From: Pseudoalteromonas arabiensis
GTDB taxonomy: Bacteria; Pseudomonadota; Gammaproteobacteria; Enterobacterales; Alteromonadaceae
Direction: 5' to 3'
NCBI RefSeq assembly: GCF_001550155.1
Contig: NZ_LRUF01000026.1
Location: 142,463-206,462 of the forward strand
DNA length: 64,000 nt
The position numbers were made by a program, and so were the translations under genes. This document shows, in pieces, positions 1 to 7,612 of this stretch. Numbering within the stretch: position 1 is the first letter of the stretch; each line of letters begins with the position of its first letter. The notes under the pieces are model-generated. The model had not been told where the DNA came from and did no database searches. It worked only from the letters and a program-made list of their open reading frames with translations.

Positions 1-2
1 GT

Positions 3-78
<76 letters not shown>

Positions 79-116
79 TTTATTATCCTAGGCAGCAAAT
101 TGCAGTCAGGAACTTA

Positions 117-197
117 GCCCAGATAGCTCAGTCGGTAGAGCCATTGGGAGTTGCATTGAAAATCCTCTTTGGATGTTCAGCACAAAAACCGAATATT
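117..197 (+). pseudogene. Decayed tRNA-Phe 5' copy (81-nt unit 1)
   Basis: The first 25 nt match the tRNA-Phe at 279-354 (acceptor 5' strand and D-arm). The 5' anticodon strand is replaced by unrelated bases. The 3' anticodon segment ATTGAAAATCCTC follows, then about 30 nt of non-tRNA spacer. There is no T-arm and no 3' acceptor strand, so it cannot make a normal tRNA. It abuts the next unit with an exact 81-nt period. Confidence 0.85.
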
Positions 198-278
198 GCC
201 CAGATAGCTCAGTTAGTAGAGCCATTTGGAGTTGCATTGAAAATCCTCTTTGGATATTCAGCACAAAAACCGAATATT
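198..278 (+). pseudogene. Decayed tRNA-Phe 5' copy (81-nt unit 2)
   Basis: Second tandem unit, differing from unit 1 by a few substitutions, for example AGTTAG for AGTCGG in the D-loop. It ends in the same spacer (ACAAAAACCGAATATT), directly followed by the intact tRNA-Phe. The D-arm is again kept while the T-arm and acceptor 3' strand are absent. Confidence 0.85.
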
Positions 279-354
279 GCCCAGATAGCTCAGTCGGTAG
301 AGCAGAGGATTGAAAATCCTCGTGTCGGTGGTTCGATTCCGCCTCTGGGCACCA
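279..354 (+). tRNA. tRNA-Phe (anticodon GAA)
   Basis: Complete 76-nt tRNA with encoded CCA. The acceptor GCCCAGA pairs with TCTGGGC, the D-arm is intact, the anticodon arm GAGGA-TTGAAAA-TCCTC carries GAA, and the T-arm holds GGTTCGATTCC. It follows two decayed copies of its own 5' part. Confidence 0.96.
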
Positions 355-411
355 TTGTTTGATAATCTCTTTTAAAGTGATTATAGTACACAGCGCACGC
401 AAATTTAGTGT

Positions 412-487
<76 letters not shown>

Positions 488-513
488 TTTATTTTTAAAC
501 GAAAGTTTAGAAT

Positions 514-594
514 GCCCAGATAGCTCAGTCGGTAGAGCCATTGGGAATTGCATTGAAAATCCTCTTTGGATATTCAGCATAAAAACCGAATATT
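514..594 (+). pseudogene. Decayed tRNA-Phe 5' copy (81-nt unit 3)
   Basis: Same architecture as the units at 117 and 198: intact first 25 nt of tRNA-Phe, replaced 5' anticodon strand, kept ATTGAAAATCCTC, and a non-tRNA tail. It differs by a few bases (GGGAATTGC for GGGAGTTGC, and CATAAAAACC in the tail). Confidence 0.85.
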
Positions 595-675
595 GCCCAG
601 ATAGCTCAGTCGGTAGAGCCATCGGGAATTGCATTGAAAATCCTCTTTGGATGTTCAGCACAAAAACCGAATATT
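595..675 (+). pseudogene. Decayed tRNA-Phe 5' copy (81-nt unit 4)
   Basis: Fourth 81-nt unit, directly before the second intact tRNA-Phe. The D-arm is conserved and there is no T-arm. The length is exactly that of the other three units although single bases vary. Confidence 0.85.
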
Positions 676-751
676 GCCCAGATAGCTCAGTCGGTAGAGC
701 AGAGGATTGAAAATCCTCGTGTCGGTGGTTCGATTCCGCCTCTGGGCACCA
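676..751 (+). tRNA. tRNA-Phe (anticodon GAA), second copy
   Basis: Identical 76-nt tRNA-Phe with encoded CCA, the last gene of the tRNA cluster. A strong intrinsic terminator follows 8 nt later, so the cluster is probably one transcript ending here. Confidence 0.96.
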
Positions 752-759
752 TTGATTCA

Positions 760-787
760 AAGCCTCGCAATCGCGAGGCTTTTTTGT
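760..787 (+). terminator. Intrinsic terminator of the tRNA cluster
   Basis: Perfect 8-bp stem AGCCTCGC/GCGAGGCT with a 4-nt loop, followed by a run of T. It lies just after the second tRNA-Phe. Confidence 0.9.
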
Positions 788-1265
788 TTCTAGCTTTTAC
801 ATATTCAAAGTCATTCCTTTTGCTATAAGAGCGTAGCGAAATCCAGTTTTTTGAGAGCTTTACTGCAGATAGCAAAAATAAAGTGCTTAAACGTAGGCGT
901 GAAATTTTTTTCGCGCAAAAAATCATAGTAAAGTCAAAAAGAAAGATCGGATCCCAATCTGCCTAGCCTATGTAGGAAGTATATTTATTCCTCGCTGAAC
1001 GGCATGATTTTTAGATGATGCTAATACTATTAAACAGCGCTTGAAGGAACTGAAAAAGTAAACTCTAAGTAGCACTACTAGTTAAAAAATCTAGCAAGAA
1101 TCATTCTACGAAAGGGGAGGCAGTTGCCCCCTTAAAAATATTTTAGGTTTAAATAAACAGCTATAACCAAAAGAAAAATGTGAAGTTTTACTCTCTATAA
1201 GTACACTTAATGGATTACTTGCGTTTATATGAGTATAAATAGTCAGAATCTAATAAGGAGGTTTA
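788..1265. other. Gene-free stretch after the tRNA cluster
   Basis: No convincing gene. It holds one dispersed repeat copy (892-916). A short open stretch near 1012-1063 would read like a coding C-terminus (DANTIKQRLKELKK then stop), but stops lie just upstream in that frame, so it could be a gene remnant. A Shine-Dalgarno sequence (TAAGGAGG, 1254-1261) ends the stretch and serves the next gene. Confidence 0.5.
892..916 (+). repeat. Dispersed palindromic repeat, copy A
   Basis: Core CGTAGGCGTGAAATT followed by T-rich bases and TCGCGC. The same core occurs at 10893-10920 and 27425-27452, each time between genes. This copy is the most diverged, with a T-run in place of TATTT or CATTT. Confidence 0.7.
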
Positions 1266-3083
1266 GTGAAACAAGAAGAATCAACTATCAACAATGAGGT
1301 ATACGAAAGATTAGATACAAAGTTTATTGTTGATGAAAGTGTAATGTACTCATGTGGTCATTTAGTATCACCATTACTGAATGATGCCAAACAGAAAGAA
1401 GATGAACAGTTAGTTAAAATATATGAGTTACTTAAAAAAGTCTGTGATCTAAAGTTAGATCCTTCGGAACCGTTAAATCCATACAAGCCTAGCTTTGGGG
1501 GAAGTGACGGCTGGGAATATACCCAAAATGAGCTTGACGTTTTAAGTGAGCTTCAAGCTCATATCAATAGTACTGCTTTCGTTGCTCGTATTAATGATTT
1601 GTGTTGGCTTTATTCTAAACCTAAATCTAAATCGTTCAGTAATGCTTTAAAGGCAATAGACCTCTATTCAAGCTATGCAATAGATGGAGATAGTTGGATC
1701 ACACTAGGTGTATCTCATTATTACCGAAGGGCATTGCGGCTAGCATGTCAGCTAGGTAAAGGTGCATATGAAAAGGTCACATATATCAAAGGAAAGTTAT
1801 TCAATGCGATATTTGATAGCTATCCAAATAGTAAGTTTATGAAGGTATGGCTTGCAGAGTTATTGGATGACTATAACTTAATAGGGCAAACTGAGTTTGA
1901 ACGTATAGAGGAAGAATTTTGCTTATTAATCAAAGGTTTTCTACGCCATGATGAGTTTTACGAAGCAAGGTTTTACCTTGAGTTTTTATCAAAAAAGTAC
2001 TACCAGCTTAAACGCAATGATGATTGGGTCAAAGCTTTAATTGCAATAGCTAAGACCTGGGAAGATGAAGCGTCGATTAGAGAACAAGCGCTTGCGAAAG
2101 CCTCACTTTATGAGAACGCAATACAAGCATATAGGAAAGTACCTAATAGTGTCAAAAGTGAGTTCGATATTCATGCAAAGCTATCCGAACTTAAAGTTTT
2201 GCATCGTGGGGCAGGCAAGCAAACTTTGGCTGAAATGGTAACAACAAAGGTTAATGTTCCATTTCCGGAGCGTGACCAGTGGACAGCGTCAGCTATAGAG
2301 CATGTCTCAGGGAAAGACAGTGCTGAAACAGCGATCCTTTATTTTGCAGGTTTATTTCATGGTTTTGATAAATTACGCCTAATGGAACTCGAAAAGGAGG
2401 ACGCACCAAGAAGCTTCACAAATCAGCTATTTAATACAATTCGTCTTTCACATGATGGTAGAAAGATTGCGGTTGATAGGTTGTCTGATGATGCCGAGTT
2501 ATATAGAGACGATGATAGGCTTTGGTCTAAAGCAGTAGAGGCCGCTGTGCTAGAGGCTGACATCCTAGTGTGTGATTGTTTTTTACCTGCTCTCGATGAG
2601 TTGAACCTTCAATATAATATAAGCCTTTCAATGTTTGAAAGTTTGTGCTCGGTGAGTCCCGTGATTCCTTCACAGCGTTCGAAACTATTTGCCAAGGGGT
2701 TATATTTCGGTTTCCAACGAGATTTTACAACAGCAATTCATCTATTGGCTCCTCAATGGGAGCACTTAGTAAGAGATATACTCAACGAAAGTGGCGTCTC
2801 AACAACTACTATGGATAACAAGGATGGAATTACCACTGAGTGCGGGTTGTCCACTTTGTTGAGTAAGCCTGAGTCAGAAGATATTTTTGATGATAACTTA
2901 TTATTTGAAATGAAAGCATTTCTTACAGATTCACGAGGCCCTAACATAAGAAACAATATTGCTCATGGTCTTTTTGATGATGATTATTCAAGTAGTGCTT
3001 CTTGTGTTTATTGGTGGTGGCGCACTTTGAAGTTTGTTCTTACATCATTACTCCTGAGTTCGCATTCTGAAAATAAAAACTAG
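1266..3083 (+). CDS. DUF4209-like protein with a C-terminal HEPN-type Rx4H motif
   Basis: A 605-residue soluble protein with no signal peptide or membrane segment. Most of it is helical and repeat-like. The C-terminus has IRNNIAHG with R562 and H567 in an Rx4H spacing, followed by a Trp-rich helix. That combination resembles the C-terminal DUF4209/ERMARD region, which belongs to the HEPN superfamily, many members of which are RNases in toxin or anti-phage systems. The family call is from memory of the motif and is not a search result. The start is GTG with a strong TAAGGAGG 4 nt upstream. A phosphatase gene follows 57 nt later on the same strand. The location next to duplicated tRNAs and a Fic gene suggests an accessory region. 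The substrate is unknown. Confidence 0.6.
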   Translation: MKQEESTINNEVYERLDTKFIVDESVMYSCGHLVSPLLNDAKQKEDEQLVKIYELLKKVCDLKLDPSEPLNPYKPSFGGSDGWEYTQNELDVLSELQAHINSTAFVARINDLCWLYSKPKSKSFSNALKAIDLYSSYAIDGDSWITLGVSHYYRRALRLACQLGKGAYEKVTYIKGKLFNAIFDSYPNSKFMKVWLAELLDDYNLIGQTEFERIEEEFCLLIKGFLRHDEFYEARFYLEFLSKKYYQLKRNDDWVKALIAIAKTWEDEASIREQALAKASLYENAIQAYRKVPNSVKSEFDIHAKLSELKVLHRGAGKQTLAEMVTTKVNVPFPERDQWTASAIEHVSGKDSAETAILYFAGLFHGFDKLRLMELEKEDAPRSFTNQLFNTIRLSHDGRKIAVDRLSDDAELYRDDDRLWSKAVEAAVLEADILVCDCFLPALDELNLQYNISLSMFESLCSVSPVIPSQRSKLFAKGLYFGFQRDFTTAIHLLAPQWEHLVRDILNESGVSTTTMDNKDGITTECGLSTLLSKPESEDIFDDNLLFEMKAFLTDSRGPNIRNNIAHGLFDDDYSSSASCVYWWWRTLKFVLTSLLLSSHSENKN

Positions 3084-3140
3084 GCAAGCACGTATTAGAA
3101 TCTGCATCGAGTATATAGCAAGTTAAAAAGGGAGGAAGAC

Positions 3141-3620
3141 ATGTTAAAAATCGGTAATTTAGACTTATATGTTGGGACTAAAGAAGAATACTCTGTTGCA
3201 AAGTCACAAGGAATGAGAATTGTGTGTGCATTAAATCGTGCTGGAGGTTTTGTTACTCATCAGTCGGTAGTGGGATGGACTGGTAGAGGTTGTGATCCAA
3301 ATCATCCAAACTACTTATTTAAAGAAACAGGAGACGCAATTTATTTAAATATGATTGATGGTGAAGATTCAAAATATGTTAACGATGCGATGATAGATCC
3401 AGCCTTAAATTTCATAAAAAGCAACTTGGATCAAGGGGACTCTGTATTTGTATACTGTAGCTTAGGAGAATCTCGAAGTCCTTCGATAGCTCTCATGTAT
3501 ATGCTTGAAAATAATTTGATCAGTAAAGACAATGCTGTTGAAGAGTTTAAGAAACAATATTACCCAGCTTACTCTCCAAAGTTTGGTAATTTGGGTTACA
3601 TCCAACGACGGTGGTTATAA
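3141..3620 (+). CDS. Dual-specificity-type protein phosphatase
   Basis: A 159-residue cytoplasmic protein. Residues 104-113 read VYCSLGESRS, the CX5R cysteine-phosphatase signature with nucleophile C106, phosphate-binding R112 and the usual following Ser. An aspartate around residue 73 (MIDGED) could be the general acid. The length fits a minimal DSP domain with nothing added. The start is ATG with GGAGG about 8 nt upstream. It follows the HEPN-like gene with a 57-nt gap and may be cotranscribed with it. The substrate could be a phosphoprotein, RNA 5' phosphate or phosphoinositide-like molecule; sequence alone does not say. Confidence 0.75.
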   Translation: MLKIGNLDLYVGTKEEYSVAKSQGMRIVCALNRAGGFVTHQSVVGWTGRGCDPNHPNYLFKETGDAIYLNMIDGEDSKYVNDAMIDPALNFIKSNLDQGDSVFVYCSLGESRSPSIALMYMLENNLISKDNAVEEFKKQYYPAYSPKFGNLGYIQRRWL

Positions 3621-3922
3621 ATATAGACACAATTGCAGTATCTATTAATGAGTTATTTGCTTCTAAAGTTTAAGCTGCCAAGTTTGTTAGTCACAAGCAA
3701 GTTGAGCAATTGAATTCTATGTTTATTATTTCGCTATTAATGTCTTTGAGTGGTCCAAAAATAGGCTTTAAGTCACAAAGATAGGGTTGTACGCTGATTA
3801 TAGCTGTCAAATTAGACGTGGACGGACTGTTATTATGATGGCCGCTACTCAACCATTGATAATATAATAGTGTTGGTGTAGAATTTAAAAGCAAGCGTAA
3901 CGGAAGTATCAGGGTCTATACG
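3621..3922. other. Intergenic stretch with no clear gene
   Basis: No recognisable product on either strand. A TATAAT hexamer at 3863-3868 could be the -10 of a promoter for the small ORF starting at 3923. A 67-codon minus-strand frame exists but has no family resemblance and no Shine-Dalgarno sequence. Confidence 0.4.
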
Positions 3923-4075
3923 ATGAGAGTTGAAAAGAAAAAAGTAACTAATGCTATGATTCTACGTTCTGTTGCAAGCTCAACAGCAATTGAGACAGGT
4001 AAGCCTGTAAAGTCCATAGAACGTAAGTTAAAAGCAAATAGACTTAAGTACGAATCTTTGTCATTAGCTGTCTAA
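3923..4075 (+). CDS. Small basic protein, candidate Fic antitoxin
   Basis: A 50-codon ORF beginning MRVEKKKVTNAMILRSVA. Residues 19-26 read SSTAIETG, which contains an SxxxE pattern like the (S/T)xxxE(G/N) helix by which small class I Fic antitoxins (VbhA, YhfG type) block ATP binding. The residue after Glu is Thr instead of Gly/Asn. A TATAAT box lies 55 nt upstream, but no strong ribosome site is visible. It runs convergent to the Fic gene and overlaps its 3' end by 12 nt, whereas known antitoxins normally precede the toxin in one operon. Role is inferred from motif and position only. Confidence 0.45.
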   Translation: MRVEKKKVTNAMILRSVASSTAIETGKPVKSIERKLKANRLKYESLSLAV

Positions 4076-4678
4076 AATATCACTTATAAGTCGCTCCATA
4101 TGCTGATAATCACGGCTAACGCCAGCTTGTATAGAGCGAATATAAAATTCTTTATGCGCATCCCATAAAGAATAATCTAATAGCCCATATCCTGCCTCCT
4201 GACTCATATAGTCCATAAGAAGTCTGCTAATTCTTCCATTGCCTTCACGAAAAGGATGAATCAATATAAACTCCACATGACTTCTAGCAAGAAAAGAGAC
4301 TAGCTCCTCCTTAGTGAAGTTCTCTAGTTTTTCTTGTTTTGATAGGTAATCAGCTTCAAATATACATATTTGGCGTTCAATATGAAGCGGTGCGGTAAAC
4401 TCAAAATGATCTTTCGACATTCTGACATTTCTTATGTTTCCAGCCCAAGGATATATGTTGCCGAGCCATTGGCGATGCCAGTCTATAATTGTTTGAAAGC
4501 TTAACTTAATAGTTGGGTTACTATATGAAAATGTCTTTTCATATAGTTTAACCAAAAGTATTGCCTCTACCTCATTGATATCATTAACATCAGTAATGTT
4601 TAGCTTATTTAAAAGGACCCGACTATTAGAGCCTGGTTGATATTGAGTTTCGGCTGTATCAACGTCATACTTGGACAT
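4064..4678 (-). CDS. Fic-domain protein (putative AMPylator)
   Basis: A 204-residue protein. Residues 141-149 are HPFREGNGR, an exact match to the Fic active-site motif HPFx(D/E)GNGR, including the catalytic His and the Mg-binding acidic residue. Fic enzymes transfer AMP or another nucleotide moiety from a cofactor to hydroxyls of target proteins. The N-terminal 60 residues resemble the lead-in of short bacterial Fic proteins. No obvious internal (S/T)xxxE(G/N) inhibitory helix is seen, so the toxin would need a separate antitoxin; the convergent ORF at 3923-4075 is the candidate. The ATG at 4678 has no clear Shine-Dalgarno sequence. Confidence 0.9.
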   Translation of the reverse strand: MSKYDVDTAETQYQPGSNSRVLLNKLNITDVNDINEVEAILLVKLYEKTFSYSNPTIKLSFQTIIDWHRQWLGNIYPWAGNIRNVRMSKDHFEFTAPLHIERQICIFEADYLSKQEKLENFTKEELVSFLARSHVEFILIHPFREGNGRISRLLMDYMSQEAGYGLLDYSLWDAHKEFYIRSIQAGVSRDYQHMERLISDILDS

Positions 4679-4964
4679 AAAAAATGCTAAAGAAAGAGTT
4701 TTGTATAGTGTAAAAGTATATAATTAACTGTTCAAGAGGGAGTTGTAATACGTTATATTTTCGTTATGCGTTGTTATTTACTCACTTTAATAGCGCGATA
4801 TAAAATCGCTGCTACAATTTTGTAAACTTGCAACTTATCGCCACTTTCCAGCAGCTCATCGTCGTCAAATGTCAGACAGTGTAATTTTATGTAAAGTCAG
4901 TTGAGCAAAGCTTAACGTGGTGCTTGAATAACATTCATAAATTGATGTTTTTCAGGTTTTTAGA

Positions 4965-6371
4965 ATGAATTGGCAATATAAGCCGAGTTTATTGGCTTTA
5001 AGTGTAATTTTGCTAAGTGCATGTGCGAGCCAGCCGACTCACCATGAGCGAGTCGTTGAGCTTGAGACTGTGCCAAGTGCATGGCAGCAACTTCCTTCGG
5101 GTGACAAGGTGCTTGCTGTTGAAGATAATTGGCTACAGCAATTACACGATCCTCAAGTTTTTACTTTAGTTGAGCAAGCATTAGCTTATAACCAAGCAAT
5201 TTTACAAGCGGGTTACGATGTAGCGATTAAAGAGCAGCAGCTTATTGCTGCAGGGGCAGATTTATGGCCCAGTCTTGATTTATCAACACGTGCTAGCCGT
5301 AGTAAAGATAATCGCCCTGTTAATTATAACAACGCCAGCTCAGCATCATTAGAATTAAGCTACGAAGTTGATTTATGGGGTAAATTATCGTCCTCAGAAC
5401 GACAAGCAAACCTTGAATACCTAGCTGAAAAAGCCACATTTTCGCAAAGCAAACAACAATTAGTAGCTGATGTAGTATCTGGTTGGTTTGATGTAATCAC
5501 AAATCAAAAACTGCTCGAACTTTATAAACAGCGCGAACAAAATGCCGAACAGAATTTATCGATCATTGAATCTGGTTATCGCCAAGGTTTAAATGAAGCG
5601 CTTGATGTCTACCTTGCGCGTAATGAGCTAAATACAGAGCGCTCGAACATTGCCGCGCAGCAAGCAACGTTAACTAAATCTATTCGTGATTTAGAGCGTT
5701 TAACAGGCCAATACCCAACTGGCGCGTTAAGCGTTAGCGCAGACTTGCCATTACTTGAGAATACTATACCACTGGGCTTGCCTTCAGAGCTCATCACCCG
5801 CAAACCCGAGTTAATGGCAAGTTGGTATCAATTACTTAGCACCGATGCTGGGCTTGCTTATGCGCATAAACAGCGTTTTCCAAGCTTAAATCTTTCAGCA
5901 TCGATCAGTGATAGCACGGATAGAATGAGCGACTTATTTTCACCTTCAAGCTTAGCGTGGTCGTTGATTGGTAGTATTTCGATGCCGCTTTTTGAAGGAG
6001 GCCGCTTAAAAGCCAATGAAGAACAAGCAAGGCTCAATGTTAAGCGCCAAGAGCAGGCGTATCTTGCCACACTTTATGATGCCTTTAACGATGTTGAAAC
6101 AGCGATCAGCCAAGAACAAGCGCTTAAAGTACGCTACGAAAAAACCTTAGAAGCGCAAGAAAACGCTATAGCTGCAGAGCGTTTGTCTTTTGAACAATAT
6201 CAAAGTGGTTTGGTTACCTATACCACGGTACTTGATGCGCAAGACCGTTCGTTCAATGCGCAAAGTTCGGTCATTGAACTAAAAAACCAGCTTATTAAAA
6301 ATCGAATTAACTTACACATTGCCCTTGGTGGTGACTTTAGTGCAGCAAATAGCGAAGTAGAAGAGCAATAA
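4965..6371 (+). CDS. RND efflux outer-membrane factor (TolC/NodT family lipoprotein)
   Basis: A 468-residue protein with a lipoprotein signal: hydrophobic stretch at residues 9-19 and lipobox LSAC with Cys20. The body shows the two duplicated outer-membrane-efflux repeats, rich in Ala/Gln/Leu heptads (for example the stretches near 140-240 and 340-440), that build the TolC-type trimeric channel. It forms the outer-membrane exit duct of the tripartite pump encoded by the next two genes. The following gene starts 2 nt after its stop, so the three are an operon. Substrates cannot be read from the sequence. Confidence 0.92.
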   Translation: MNWQYKPSLLALSVILLSACASQPTHHERVVELETVPSAWQQLPSGDKVLAVEDNWLQQLHDPQVFTLVEQALAYNQAILQAGYDVAIKEQQLIAAGADLWPSLDLSTRASRSKDNRPVNYNNASSASLELSYEVDLWGKLSSSERQANLEYLAEKATFSQSKQQLVADVVSGWFDVITNQKLLELYKQREQNAEQNLSIIESGYRQGLNEALDVYLARNELNTERSNIAAQQATLTKSIRDLERLTGQYPTGALSVSADLPLLENTIPLGLPSELITRKPELMASWYQLLSTDAGLAYAHKQRFPSLNLSASISDSTDRMSDLFSPSSLAWSLIGSISMPLFEGGRLKANEEQARLNVKRQEQAYLATLYDAFNDVETAISQEQALKVRYEKTLEAQENAIAAERLSFEQYQSGLVTYTTVLDAQDRSFNAQSSVIELKNQLIKNRINLHIALGGDFSAANSEVEEQ

Positions 6372-6373
6372 TC

Positions 6374-7612
6374 ATGAATAGCAAGACACGTAAAATATTA
6401 ATCCCACTTGTAGTGATAGCTGTGACGGTACTGCTCGTCATGTTTATTAAAGGCAACCCACCACAAGCAAACCGCTTTTCTTCACCACCGAAAGCGAAAG
6501 TAAATGTTGCTGTTAAAACGCTGACGCCAGAATCCTATCAAGTGATGATAGATAGTTTTGGAACGGTTAAGCCGCGTACGCAAAGTTTGCTAGTTGCTCA
6601 GGCCTCAGGGCAAATTATCGAAATTAGTGAGCAATTCCGTGAAGGTGGCTTTTTTGAAAAAGGCGATGTGTTGTTGCAGCTAGACGATAGAGATCACCGC
6701 GCCGAAGTGAAATCAGCCCAGGCGGCTTTATTAACCGCTGAACAAGGCTTACTTGAAGAACAAGCCCGCGGTCGCCAAGCTGAAACCGATTGGCAGCGCT
6801 TAGGTAAGGGCGATGAAGCTAGTAGCTTAGTGCTGCGTAAACCACAATTAGCTGCAGCTGAAGCAAGTGTATTGTCGGCTCAAGCCGCCCTTGAAAAAGC
6901 CAAGCTCGATTTAGAGCGTACAAAAGTCACGGCACCATACGCGGGTCGTGTTTTAAGTCGTAGCGTAGACTTAGGTCAAGTGGTGACTAATAACATGGAA
7001 CTTGCCAGCATTTATGCAATTGACCGTGTTGAAATACGCTTACCAATCAAAAATAAAGACTTACCGTTCATTAACTTACCAGAGCAATTTCGTGATGGTG
7101 CTAAAAATAGCGCGGGCTCATTAGTTAAATTTAGCTCAGATCTCGTTGGCAAGCAGCATTGGCAAGGTCAAGTTATTCGTACCGAAGGGGCTATTGACGA
7201 AAATGCGCAGCAGCTTTATGTGGTTGCACAAATTAATGACCCTTATAAAGCAACATCTATAAATCAATACCCAATCAAAATTGGTCAATATATCAAAGCG
7301 CAGATTACCGGTAAGACGATTGATAATGCCATTGTGATCCCAAATAGCGCGATTTACCAAGGCACTTATGTTTATGTTGAAGAGCAAGGTGTGTTACGTC
7401 GTAAAAATATTTCACTTGCTTGGCAAAATGCTAATCAAGCTGTTGTTGCTGAAGGTTTGTCTGCAGGCGATAACTTAGTGATTACACCACTTGGTCAAGT
7501 GAGCTCAGGTACGCAAGTGACGGTAATGGGAAGCGAAGAGTATCAAGCTACGAGGGGGAAAGCTAAGCGTCTCAATAATCAAGAGCAACCTAAAGAGCAG
7601 GGAGCGCAATAA
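6374..7612 (+). CDS. RND efflux periplasmic adaptor (membrane fusion protein)
   Basis: A 412-residue HlyD/AcrA-type adaptor. One N-terminal membrane anchor (residues 9-26, no lipobox) leads into a lipoyl-like half motif, a coiled-coil hairpin (about 105-185, Ala/Glu/Gln-rich), the second lipoyl half with APYAGRV, and a beta-barrel domain ending in a membrane-proximal region. It bridges the inner-membrane permease and the outer-membrane channel. Its stop overlaps the permease start (TAATG), consistent with translational coupling. Confidence 0.92.
   Translation: MNSKTRKILIPLVVIAVTVLLVMFIKGNPPQANRFSSPPKAKVNVAVKTLTPESYQVMIDSFGTVKPRTQSLLVAQASGQIIEISEQFREGGFFEKGDVLLQLDDRDHRAEVKSAQAALLTAEQGLLEEQARGRQAETDWQRLGKGDEASSLVLRKPQLAAAEASVLSAQAALEKAKLDLERTKVTAPYAGRVLSRSVDLGQVVTNNMELASIYAIDRVEIRLPIKNKDLPFINLPEQFRDGAKNSAGSLVKFSSDLVGKQHWQGQVIRTEGAIDENAQQLYVVAQINDPYKATSINQYPIKIGQYIKAQITGKTIDNAIVIPNSAIYQGTYVYVEEQGVLRRKNISLAWQNANQAVVAEGLSAGDNLVITPLGQVSSGTQVTVMGSEEYQATRGKAKRLNNQEQPKEQGAQ

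Noticed and set aside
788-4964. An integrase-driven island at the tRNA-Phe
   Set aside because: There is no integrase gene and no second copy of the tRNA 3' end as an att site in this window, so only gene content hints at accessory DNA.
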